A stretch of DNA of 58,744 bases from contig NZ_SMKQ01000030.1 of NCBI RefSeq assembly GCF_004348995.1, forward strand, positions 1 through 58,744. Reading direction: 5' to 3'. This document shows positions 52,143 through 58,744 of this stretch, piece after piece. The DNA comes from Nonomuraea terrae (lineage in GTDB: Bacteria > Actinomycetota > Actinomycetes > Streptosporangiales > Streptosporangiaceae). Position 1 is the first letter of the stretch. Each line of letters starts with the position of its first letter. The notes below the pieces were generated by a model that was not told the origin of the DNA, made no database searches, and saw only the letters and a list, made by a program, of their open reading frames with translations. The position numbers were made by a program, and so were the translations under genes.

Positions 52143-52874
52143 ATGTCGCTAGAGTCCGTGCCGCCGAAGTATGCGCAGCTTGTGCAGGCCCTTCAACGGC
52201 GTATCGAGTCGGGAACCTACCAACCGGGCTCTCTCCTCCCCAGTGAACACCAGCTCATCGCGGAGTTCGGCGTCTCGCGGCCGACCGTGGTCGCCGCGCT
52301 GCGGGTGCTGCGCGAACAGGGCTGGATCGAGTCCCAGCAGGGCAAGGGCCGGTTCGTGCGCGGTCGTCCCGCGATGGCCGCAGTGGAGTCCAACCGACGT
52401 GGACAGGCGTACCTGACCAATCCCGAGACCGGCTCCCCCGGCGAACTGGTGGAGGCGGGCACGGTCGCGCTGCCCAACCGTGTGGCCACGCTGCTGGACG
52501 CGCAGCCCAAGAGCAGAGCGTTCCTGCGCCGGCGCCTGGTGACCCGTGACGGCGAACCAACCGAGCTGGTGTCGCTCTGGCTGCCCTTGGAGCTATCGGA
52601 AGGCACGGATCTGACCAGCGGTGAGCCGCTGCCGCAGGGCATCCGTGAGCATCTGCAGGCGCGCAAGGGCGTGCGCTTCGATCACATCGTGGAGCAGATC
52701 ACCGCGCGCATGCCCACCGCAGGCGAGGCCAAGCAGCTCGGCATGCCGAAGAGCGTCCCGCTCTTGGCTGTGTTCGGGGCTGTCCGCGACGCCTCGGGCC
52801 GGCCTCTGGTGGTGGTGGAGGTGCTGCTTCCAGCCGATCGTCATGAGTTGGAAGACGCCTACCCTGTTACGTGA
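52143..52874 (+). CDS. GntR/HutC-family regulator (KorSA-like)
   Basis: The 243-residue protein has an N-terminal winged HTH (PPKYAQLVQALQRRIESGTYQPGSLLPSE, AEFGVSRPTVVAALRVLREQGWIES) and a UTRA/HutC ligand domain ending PLVVVEVLLPADRHELEDAY. In pSAM2-type elements this position is held by KorSA, which represses pra and itself to keep the element integrated. ATG 52143 is chosen because the HTH begins eight residues later and upstream residues are low-quality. The shared motif at 52098 and 53401 supports both targets. Confidence 0.85.
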   Translation: MSLESVPPKYAQLVQALQRRIESGTYQPGSLLPSEHQLIAEFGVSRPTVVAALRVLREQGWIESQQGKGRFVRGRPAMAAVESNRRGQAYLTNPETGSPGELVEAGTVALPNRVATLLDAQPKSRAFLRRRLVTRDGEPTELVSLWLPLELSEGTDLTSGEPLPQGIREHLQARKGVRFDHIVEQITARMPTAGEAKQLGMPKSVPLLAVFGAVRDASGRPLVVVEVLLPADRHELEDAYPVT

Positions 52875-52886
52875 TCACGTGGACGT

Positions 52887-53330
52887 CTATGAGCAGCTCA
52901 CGTTCCAGTCGCTGGGAGTGAGGTCCGTGAACTCCACTGTGACGGCTCCACTGTTGTCACTGTCTTCACTGAAGTCCAGAGAGACCCATGCTTCATCTCT
53001 GCCGTCGACGCCCGCGATGGCGGCCTTGCTGTAATAGACGCGGATTTCCTTCTGCGACAACGCGGTCTGAAGCACCATTTGGACGCTGTACGCGCAGTAG
53101 TCTCCGTTGCCGCTGGTGTTCTTGCCGAAGGTGGCGTCGATGTCGCCCTTGATGCGAGTCTGTGGTGGCAGTGGATAGGCCAGCACTCGCTCTTGAAAGT
53201 CATCGAAACGGGCATCGTCCCGCCACATCGGGATCGCGATCAGCAAGAAAAGCCCGACCAGCGGGACAATCACCGCAGTGGCTAAGCAACCCACCAAGAT
53301 CCTCACAAGTTCCTCCCGGAGACTCCCCAT
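52887..53330 (-). CDS. Small membrane-anchored hypothetical protein
   Basis: The 147-residue protein has one N-terminal membrane helix (LVGCLATAVIVPLVGLFLLIAIPMW) and a soluble domain with two cysteines (GDYCAYSVQ, NVSCS) that may form a disulphide outside the cell. It is convergent with the GntR gene and divergent from the Pra-like gene. I do not recognise the family. An entry-exclusion or accessory transfer role is possible but unsupported. Confidence 0.6.
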   Translation of the reverse strand: MGSLREELVRILVGCLATAVIVPLVGLFLLIAIPMWRDDARFDDFQERVLAYPLPPQTRIKGDIDATFGKNTSGNGDYCAYSVQMVLQTALSQKEIRVYYSKAAIAGVDGRDEAWVSLDFSEDSDNSGAVTVEFTDLTPSDWNVSCS

Positions 53331-53388
53331 CGCACCTTCGCGGTGACTGTCTATCGGTTCGGCGACGCCGACGTCACCTTTACCAGGC

Positions 53389-53447
53389 CACTTGACCTAG
53401 CAAGTTTGAGCGATCTAATCTCAAAGCATCACTTGATAGGTCAAGTG
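53389..53447. promoter_or_regulatory. Nested inverted repeats in the Pra promoter
   Basis: CACTTGACCTA (53389-53399) pairs with TAGGTCAAGTG (53437-53447). Inside lie TTTGAG/CTCAAA (53405-53425) and CACTTGA-TAGG-TCAAGTG (53430-53447). The 12-base motif shared with the GntR promoter is at 53401-53412. It looks like a multi-site operator controlling the element's activation gene. Confidence 0.7.
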
Positions 53448-53474
53448 TCTGTCATCCAAGAGAGGAGAGCCGTC

Positions 53475-53900
53475 ATGGCTCTGCAAGGCCCCATCCCCGT
53501 CACCTTCGCCATGGTCTTCCCGCACGGCTGCTACATCGTCGGCGAGGTCGAGCCCGTCAAGGACTTCGACGCCTCCGCCGGCGGCCGGTTCGTGCAGGCC
53601 CGCGACAAGCAGACCGCAGAACTGGTCTGGCAGGTCGCGGTCATGGACGGTGACCCGACCCTCAAGCCCGCGCAGAAGACGGTGGCGGTCAAGATCCTGG
53701 CCCCGGTCCAGCCGGTGCCGCCGCAGCCGATGCCGGGTCTTCCGTTCACGCCGGTCGAGTTCGACGGCATCACGATCACGCCGTACGTCAACGCCGCCGG
53801 ACGTCTCGCGTACTCGATCAAGGTCCGCGAGATGCACGCACCCCGCCACGCCAACCAACCCGCCCAGAGCAAGGCTTCGACCGGAAAGGACGCCGCCTAA
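53475..53900 (+). CDS. pra: Pra-like replication/integration/excision activator
   Basis: This 141-residue protein (PVTFAMVFPHGCYIVGEVEP, LVWQVAVMDGDPTLKPAQKT, MPGLPFTPVEFDGITITPYV) matches the actinomycete AICE proteins annotated as plasmid replication, integration and excision activator. In pSAM2, Pra switches on rep-xis-int. It has no obvious HTH. ATG 53475 has a good GAGGAGAG site. Its promoter carries the nested operators. It is followed with no gap by the small gene at 53901. Confidence 0.75.
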   Translation: MALQGPIPVTFAMVFPHGCYIVGEVEPVKDFDASAGGRFVQARDKQTAELVWQVAVMDGDPTLKPAQKTVAVKILAPVQPVPPQPMPGLPFTPVEFDGITITPYVNAAGRLAYSIKVREMHAPRHANQPAQSKASTGKDAA

Positions 53901-54167
53901 ATGACCCGTCGCCGTACCCCGCGCAACAGCGTGATCCGGCTGACCACCGGGCACGCCGCCCGCACCCTCAACCACCCGTTCGCCCGCCGTGAGCCCGTCT
54001 TGGCGCTCGACTTCGGGGCCACCTCCGTCCTGGTCACCACCAGCGGACCCGTGACGGCCGATGACCTGGAGTTCGCGCGGCAGCTCGCCCGTGAGGCTTA
54101 CCGCTTCGCCCGCTCGCTGGAGCGCAGCTTCTACGGGCTGCCTGACGGCAAGGGGGTGGCTGCGTGA
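53901..54167 (+). CDS. Small AICE protein
   Basis: 88 residues, basic N-terminus (TRRRTPRNSVIRLTTGHAAR) then ALDFGATSVLVTTSGPVTAD and a helix. It starts at the base after the Pra stop and its own stop overlaps the next GTG (GTGA). Such small genes are usual between pra and tra in AICEs. Function unknown. Confidence 0.6.
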   Translation: MTRRRTPRNSVIRLTTGHAARTLNHPFARREPVLALDFGATSVLVTTSGPVTADDLEFARQLAREAYRFARSLERSFYGLPDGKGVAA

Positions 54168-54478
54168 GGGAGCACACGCCCTACACCTACGTCACCGTGT
54201 CCCTGCGGCCGGAGTCCACGCCGCATGTTGGCGTCTCCTTCCACACCTCTGGCCTCAAGGTCCGTGCCGGGCTTCTGCTCAGCAGCCCGCGGCCGTACTT
54301 GGAGCTCTGCTCTTACGAGGCGAACGTGCACGTCTCCACCACCGGCGCCGGGCCGGTCACCGATGCCGATCTGGCCGTCGCCCGGGAGATTTTCACCGCT
54401 GCCGCTCGCTACCTGGCCGAGTGCGAGCAGCTGCACGCCGAACAGCCGGCCCAGGACGCCAGCGAACCGGCGGCCTGA
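54164..54478 (+). CDS. Small AICE protein
   Basis: 104 residues (TPYTYVTVSLRPESTPHVGV, LELCSYEANVHVSTTGAGPV, then an acidic C-terminal helix). The VTDADLAVAREIF block resembles VTADDLEFARQLA of the preceding protein, so the two may be distant paralogues. It is coupled by GTGA. Function unknown. Confidence 0.6.
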   Translation: MREHTPYTYVTVSLRPESTPHVGVSFHTSGLKVRAGLLLSSPRPYLELCSYEANVHVSTTGAGPVTDADLAVAREIFTAAARYLAECEQLHAEQPAQDASEPAA

Positions 54479-54562
54479 CATGAGGCGGGGCCGCTGGAAG
54501 CGGCAACTTCCGGCGGCCCCTCGGTTCTCCCCTGACTCCACATCACGAGAGGTTCCCAGCTT

Positions 54563-55990
54563 ATGTTCAAGCGGCTGCCTGGCGACGAGGCCCGTAACCT
54601 CGTCTCCACCACGCCCGACACGGCCGTCGTCTTCCGCCCGGCCGTGGTCAAGACTCCCGCCATCATCACCATCATCGTCCTGGTCTGTCGCATGTTCGCC
54701 GGGCTGGTGCGTATCGTCTGGCGCCACCCGATCGCATCCGCCGTCCCGGTAGCTCTCGGCGCTGGCTGGTACGTCTACGGCTGGCCCGCTGCTGCGTCCC
54801 TTCTCGGCACGGTCGTCCTGGCCCTGGCCTCGTGGGCGTTCATCGACCACCCATCGTTCGCCTGTCTCATCGGCTACCGGCTGCTGGCCTGGTGGCGGCT
54901 CGTCTGGATCTACCGCCGTCACTGGCAACCCGTCATGATCGTCTCCGGACTCGGGCGTCACCTCCGGGGCCGCGACTACCTGCCCACGATCAGCAAGGTC
55001 ACCTGCACCTCATGGGCCGACCTGGTGACCGTGCGCATGCTCAAAGGCCAGGCGGTCAAGGACTGGTCCGACCGCACCGACCACCTGGCCCAGGGCTTCG
55101 GCGCAACCTCGTGCCGGGTGGCGCTGTCTCAGGCCGGTCGGCTGACGCTGACCTTCCCGCGCAGCGATCCGCTCTCCGAACCTCTGCCCGCACTCGCCAT
55201 ACCGGAGGAGCCGACCGTGGGGCCGGTCGAGATCGGCAAAGGTGAAGATGGGCGGCCGTGGCGGCTCAAGGTGCACGGCACGCATGTGCTCGTCGCGGGG
55301 GCAACCGGGGCCGGCAAAGGGTCGATCATCTGGTCCGTCATCCGCTCGCTCCTGCCCGCCGCCAGAGCTGGCCTGGTCGAGTTGTGGGCGCTGGATCCGA
55401 AGCTGATGGAGCTGTCCTACGGGCGTGACCTGTTCGGCGCCCGGTACGCGGCCACGCCGGAAGAGTGCGCCGACCTGCTGGACGAGGCCGTCAGCGTCAT
55501 GCAGAAGAGGGCGGCCCGCTTCGCCGGACTCCAGCGCTCCCACACCCCCACGGTGGAGGACCCGTTCGTCCTGGTCGTGGTCGATGAGGTGGCGTTCCTG
55601 ACCGCCTACCAATCCGACCGGGGGCTCAGACAGCGGATCTCCTCGGCGCTGGCCACGCTCACCACGCAAGGCCGCGCGGTCGGCGTCGGCGTCCTGGCCG
55701 CGCTCCAGGACCCGCGCAAAGAGGTCATGAACATCCGCAACCTGTTCCCCGACAAGATCGCCCTCCGGCTCGATGAGTCGGAACAGGTGGACATGGTCCT
55801 CGGCGACGGCGCACGCGACCGGGGCGCCCTCGCTGACCACATCTCACCGGTTCCGGAGATCGGCGCGGGCGTCGGCTACGTCCGGCTGGAAGCCAGCCCT
55901 GAACCGGTCCGGGTGCGGGCCGCCTACGTCTCCGATCACCACATCCGCGCCATGGTCGACGCCTACGCCTCCTATGGGGAGGCCGCATGA
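54563..55990 (+). CDS. FtsK/SpoIIIE-type conjugal transfer ATPase (TraSA/TraB-like)
   Basis: This is a 475-residue protein. Hydrophobic segments lie at about 30-55, 60-95 and 100-110. The motor domain has Walker A GATGAGKGS (246-254), LWALDPKLMELSYG and Walker B FVLVVVDEVAF (Asp341-Glu342). In actinomycetes a single such pump moves double-stranded DNA between hyphae. AGAGG precedes the ATG. It overlaps the next small gene by ATGA, so tra and rep are in one operon here. Confidence 0.9.
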   Translation: MFKRLPGDEARNLVSTTPDTAVVFRPAVVKTPAIITIIVLVCRMFAGLVRIVWRHPIASAVPVALGAGWYVYGWPAAASLLGTVVLALASWAFIDHPSFACLIGYRLLAWWRLVWIYRRHWQPVMIVSGLGRHLRGRDYLPTISKVTCTSWADLVTVRMLKGQAVKDWSDRTDHLAQGFGATSCRVALSQAGRLTLTFPRSDPLSEPLPALAIPEEPTVGPVEIGKGEDGRPWRLKVHGTHVLVAGATGAGKGSIIWSVIRSLLPAARAGLVELWALDPKLMELSYGRDLFGARYAATPEECADLLDEAVSVMQKRAARFAGLQRSHTPTVEDPFVLVVVDEVAFLTAYQSDRGLRQRISSALATLTTQGRAVGVGVLAALQDPRKEVMNIRNLFPDKIALRLDESEQVDMVLGDGARDRGALADHISPVPEIGAGVGYVRLEASPEPVRVRAAYVSDHHIRAMVDAYASYGEAA

Positions 55991-56190
55991 AGATCTGCTT
56001 CCACGGCACCGCCGACGAGATCAGTCTCGTTGCGGGGCGTCCGCTGATGGTCCTGCTGACCGCCCGTGACCTGCCCCGCATGCGGGTCTTCGAGCTCTAC
56101 CACCCGCGCATCCACGCCCATCCCTCTCACGAGCACTACCGGCTCTGCGCGCGACTGTCCGAGACCACCGACGAAGGGAGGACCGTATGA
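55987..56190 (+). CDS. Small AICE protein between tra and rep
   Basis: 67 residues (MKICFHGTADEISLVAGRPL, MRVFELYHPRIHAHPSHEHY). It overlaps the transfer gene (ATGA) and the rep gene (ATGA). Similar short ORFs occur here in AICEs; no function is known. Confidence 0.55.
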   Translation: MKICFHGTADEISLVAGRPLMVLLTARDLPRMRVFELYHPRIHAHPSHEHYRLCARLSETTDEGRTV

Positions 56191-57806
56191 CCCATCCGCA
56201 CGACCGTGCTCTACCCCGAGCCGTCCGCCAAGCCATGCCGATGGCCCGGGACGTACTGCAAGAGGTCGCAAAGCTCCACGGCGTCTGCATCCGGCCCGTC
56301 CCACTGCGGCGGCTCGACATCGTCACGGGCAAGTCCGAGATCATCGACGTACCGTGCGGGGCAGTCCTCGACAGCAAGTGCCCGCCATGCGCCAAGCGCA
56401 ACCGGCAACTCCGCATGGCCCAATGCCGCGAGGGCTGGCACCTGGAACAGGAACCGGCCGTCACGCCGGACGAGCCGAACGAGGAACAGCGCTGGCTGGT
56501 CGAGTTCCGCGCCGACATGCAGGCCAAGCGCGATGCGGCCGAACAGGCTGGCGACGACACGACCGACCTGGACGCCGTCCTCGCGGGCTTGGACGAGGAG
56601 ATCAACGCTGCCGGGATGCGAGGCAGCGTGCTCGGCAGGACGGCTCCCAAGCGGACCCGATCGACCCGGCGTCGGCAGGACGCACCCGACCTGCCCAAGC
56701 GCAAGATGACCCACACCACCCTTGGACGCACCTTCCAAGCGCCGGATGGCAAGACCTACCGGCCGTCGCTGTTCGTCACACTCACCCTGCCCAGCTACGG
56801 CAAGGTCCGTGACGGCGTCCCGATCGATCCCGACACCTACGACTATCGGCGCGCCGCGCGGGACGCGCTGCACTTCTCCAAACTCGTGGACAGGTTCGTG
56901 CAGAACCTACGCCGGGTCGCGAGCTATGACGTGCAGTACTTCGCCGCCGTCGAACCGCAGAAGCGACTCTCCCCGCACCTGCACATGGCCATCCGCGGCA
57001 CCCTGCCGCGCGCGGAGATCAAGCAGATCGCCGCCGCCACCTACCACCATGTGTGGTGGCCACAAGCAGACGAAGTGCGCTTCGACGGTGACCACCTGCC
57101 CGTCTGGGACGAGGAGGCCGGCTACCTCGACCCGGCAACCGGAGAGGTCCTGCCTACCTGGGACGAAGCCCTCGACCAGCTCGACACCGACGAGGACGCC
57201 GAACCCCTCCACGTCATCCGCTTCGGCGAACAGGTGGACGTGCAGGGTGTTCTCGCCGGCACCCCGGACGCCGATCAGTGCATCCGGTACCTGTCCAAGT
57301 ATCTGACCAAGTCCATCGGCGACACCCTCGACGGCGGCCAGGCACAGCGGGAGCACGCCTCCCGCATGCTCGATGCCCTGCGCTACGAGCCCTGCTCACC
57401 GACGTGCTCCAACTGGCTGCGCTACGGCGTGCAGCCCAAGGGTGCCAAGGCGGGCATGGTTCCGGGCCGGTGCCGCTCCAAGGCGCACAAGCCCGAACAC
57501 CTGGGCTACGCGGGCCGTCGCGTCCTGGTGTCTCGCAAGTGGTCGAACAAGACACTGGCCGAACACAAGCAGGACCGCCGTACCTGGGTCCTGGAAGCCC
57601 TCGGCCAGGCCGACGAACCCACCGACCCACACCGCTACATCTGGCGACCGGTCCCGGCGGGAGATGCCAACGTGCCGCCTCTCGCCGTCCGGCTCCTCCG
57701 GTCGGTCCACGAACGCCAACGCTGGCGAGCCCAACTCAGAGAGCTGGAAGCCAGAGCAGCGGGACAAGATCTTTCGGCAACCGAGGACACGGGGAGGGCC
57801 GCATGA
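56187..57806 (+). CDS. repSA: RepSA-like rolling-circle replication initiator
   Basis: This is a 539-residue protein. A Cys-rich segment CPPCAKRNRQLRMAQC (65-80) may bind zinc. The HUH motif LSPHLHMAI (His264, His266) and the active-site region IRYLSKYLTKS (Tyr368/Tyr372) identify a rolling-circle relaxase/initiator of the actinomycete RepSA type. It nicks the double-strand origin, usually located within or next to its own gene, and generates the circular form after excision. It is coupled by ATGA to both neighbours. Confidence 0.88.
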   Translation: MTHPHDRALPRAVRQAMPMARDVLQEVAKLHGVCIRPVPLRRLDIVTGKSEIIDVPCGAVLDSKCPPCAKRNRQLRMAQCREGWHLEQEPAVTPDEPNEEQRWLVEFRADMQAKRDAAEQAGDDTTDLDAVLAGLDEEINAAGMRGSVLGRTAPKRTRSTRRRQDAPDLPKRKMTHTTLGRTFQAPDGKTYRPSLFVTLTLPSYGKVRDGVPIDPDTYDYRRAARDALHFSKLVDRFVQNLRRVASYDVQYFAAVEPQKRLSPHLHMAIRGTLPRAEIKQIAAATYHHVWWPQADEVRFDGDHLPVWDEEAGYLDPATGEVLPTWDEALDQLDTDEDAEPLHVIRFGEQVDVQGVLAGTPDADQCIRYLSKYLTKSIGDTLDGGQAQREHASRMLDALRYEPCSPTCSNWLRYGVQPKGAKAGMVPGRCRSKAHKPEHLGYAGRRVLVSRKWSNKTLAEHKQDRRTWVLEALGQADEPTDPHRYIWRPVPAGDANVPPLAVRLLRSVHERQRWRAQLRELEARAAGQDLSATEDTGRAA

Positions 57807-57994
57807 CCAAGCGAGACGAGCTACTTACCGTGGCCCAAGTCCTCGACGAACTCGGCGGAGTCTCCCGCCGCACCTTCTACCGCTGGCGCGAGATCGGCAA
57901 GGCGCCCGAGGGCATCCGCCTGCCCAACGGCGAACTCCGCATCTACCGCAGCGATCTCAACGCCTGGCTCGAATCCCTCCGGAGCGCCGCATGA
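57803..57994 (+). CDS. xis: Excisionase (MerR-like winged HTH)
   Basis: 63 residues. LLTVAQVLDELGGVSRRTFYRWREIGKAP is the HTH, followed by the wing RLPNGELRIYRSDLNAWLES. It directs the integrase toward excision. ATGA overlaps with rep upstream and int downstream place it in the classic rep-xis-int operon. Confidence 0.9.
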   Translation: MTKRDELLTVAQVLDELGGVSRRTFYRWREIGKAPEGIRLPNGELRIYRSDLNAWLESLRSAA

Positions 57995-58629
57995 CGACCT
58001 CGTACGACGTGAAGTTCTTCGAAATCAGCCGTAATAAGTCCAGCAAGACACCTTCGTACGTCGTCCGCTGGTCGGTCGCCCGTAAGCGCTCCTCGAAGAC
58101 CTACCGAACCAAGGCCCTGGCCGACAGCTTCCTGTCCGACCTGCGGCAGGCGGCCAAACGCGGTGAGGCGTTCGACGTAGAGTCCGGGCTGCCAACGTCC
58201 ATGCTCAAGGCCAAGGATGCTCGAAGCGTCCTGGAGTTCGCGCAGGCGTTCATAGAGATGAAGTGGCCACACGCGGCGGCCAAGAGCCGAGACAGCATGT
58301 CCGACGCGCTCGCAACGGTCCTACCCGCACTGACCAAGGACCGCGTAGGGCGCCCGGACGCTCGCGAGCTTCGGACGGTCCTCCGCAAATGCCTCCTCCT
58401 GCCGGAGGACAAGCGGCCGGACGTCCCACAGCAGTACGCCTCTGCCGTGGCCTGGCTGAAGGCGGCCTCCCTCGACCTGGCAAGCCTGGAGGAGGCCAAG
58501 ACAGTACGGCTCGCCCTCCACGCACTGACACTGTGCCTCGACGGCAAGGCGGCGGCTTCCACGACGATCGCCCGTAAGCGTGCCGTCTTCCATGCTCTGC
58601 TGGAATACGCGGTGGAGCTAGACGAGTAA
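57991..58629 (+). pseudogene. int: Integrase, truncated after 212 codons by an IS982 insertion
   Basis: From ATG 57991 (ATGA overlap with xis) the frame gives the arm-binding domain (PSYVVRWSVARKRSSKTYRT) and the SAM-like core-binding domain (SVLEFAQAFIEMKWPHAAAK through FHALLEYAVEL). It then stops where the IS982 end begins. The catalytic domain with Arg, His and Tyr is missing. The lost part should resemble the fragments at 32215, 48604 and 51203. Confidence 0.85.
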
Positions 58630-58744
58630 GTCCTAAGTCCCTGCGGTGTGGAGTGCGGGAACCACGAAGGGTGTCGAGGATCAATGTGTGACGAAAGACC
58701 TCAACACCCTTCTCACCGCACTGTACGTGACGATCGACGACTGG
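58618..58744 (+). mobile_element. IS982-family element, left end (runs off the window)
   Basis: CTAGACGAGTAAGTCCTA repeats the end found at 48015. A transposase frame from GTG 58688 reads MTKDLNTLLTALYVTIDDW at the window edge, close to the fragment at 48083. It interrupts the integrase gene. Confidence 0.8.

Larger units (their letters stand above)
51785..58744 (+). mobile_element. pSAM2-like AICE, int disrupted, right end outside window
   Basis: The gene order is GntR repressor, small membrane protein, Pra-like activator, two small genes, FtsK-like transfer ATPase, small gene, RepSA-like initiator, Xis, Int. This is the standard order of actinomycete integrative and conjugative elements. 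The left limit is taken at the tRNA fragment. Int is truncated by an IS982 element, so excision and integration are probably lost unless supplied in trans. Confidence 0.85.

Overview
The window is high-GC DNA with GTG/ATG starts, many 4-base start/stop overlaps, F420-type oxidoreductases and a pSAM2-like integrative element. All of this points to a filamentous actinomycete. A Streptosporangiaceae/Nonomuraea-like host is my guess from the general look of the genes and is not demonstrated.

Left part (1-24 kb): ordinary chromosomal accessory genes, mostly intact. In order: the start of a pyroglutamyl-peptidase gene (pcp), a cupin lipoprotein and quinone-oxidoreductase pair, an HD hydrolase, a GlxA-type AraC regulator, two aldo/keto reductases with a deazaflavin-type nitroreductase and an AraC regulator, a methyltransferase, a HupE-like membrane protein upstream of a 1566-residue secreted phosphoesterase/beta-propeller protein, a LysR regulator divergent from a full-length dnaE, an ECF42-type YCII gene whose sigma partner has decayed, an MHS-type transporter, a LecA-like secreted protein, and an FAD monooxygenase divergent from a TetR with two palindromic operators.

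Middle part (24-52 kb): a visibly decaying region. It holds a histidine kinase whose response regulator is cut after about 13 codons, an intact IS630 copy, a degenerate IS630 copy, IS3 and IS982 fragments, at least three remnants of one tyrosine-recombinase family, tRNA 3'-end fragments, short doublet repeats that look like attachment-site arms, a lone type I-E-like CRISPR repeat, and many frameshifted genes (SDR, amidohydrolase, HxlR, two amidases, DUF4326). Between these lie intact genes: GYD, DUF6461, GrpB, TetR, an F420-dependent LLM oxidoreductase, a Tat-exported alpha/beta hydrolase, an Rrf2/SDR pair, an epimerase, MFS, SDR, GNAT, HxlR, and a Ser/Thr kinase with an extracytoplasmic PQQ propeller. 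Several lesions are single-nucleotide, so base-calling error must be excluded before calling all of them mutations.

Right part (51.8-58.7 kb): an actinomycete integrative and conjugative element (AICE) in the order tRNA 3' fragment - GntR (KorSA-like) - small membrane protein - Pra-like activator - two small proteins - FtsK/TraSA-like transfer ATPase - small protein - RepSA-like HUH initiator - Xis - Int. The last four genes overlap in ATGA/GTGA fashion. The int gene stops after 212 codons, where an IS982-family element begins and runs off the window. A 12-bp motif is shared, in inverse orientation, upstream of the GntR and Pra genes, which suggests one regulator controls both. An older integrase remnant sits just left of the tRNA fragment, so the AICE appears to have been stacked next to an earlier element at the same tRNA site.
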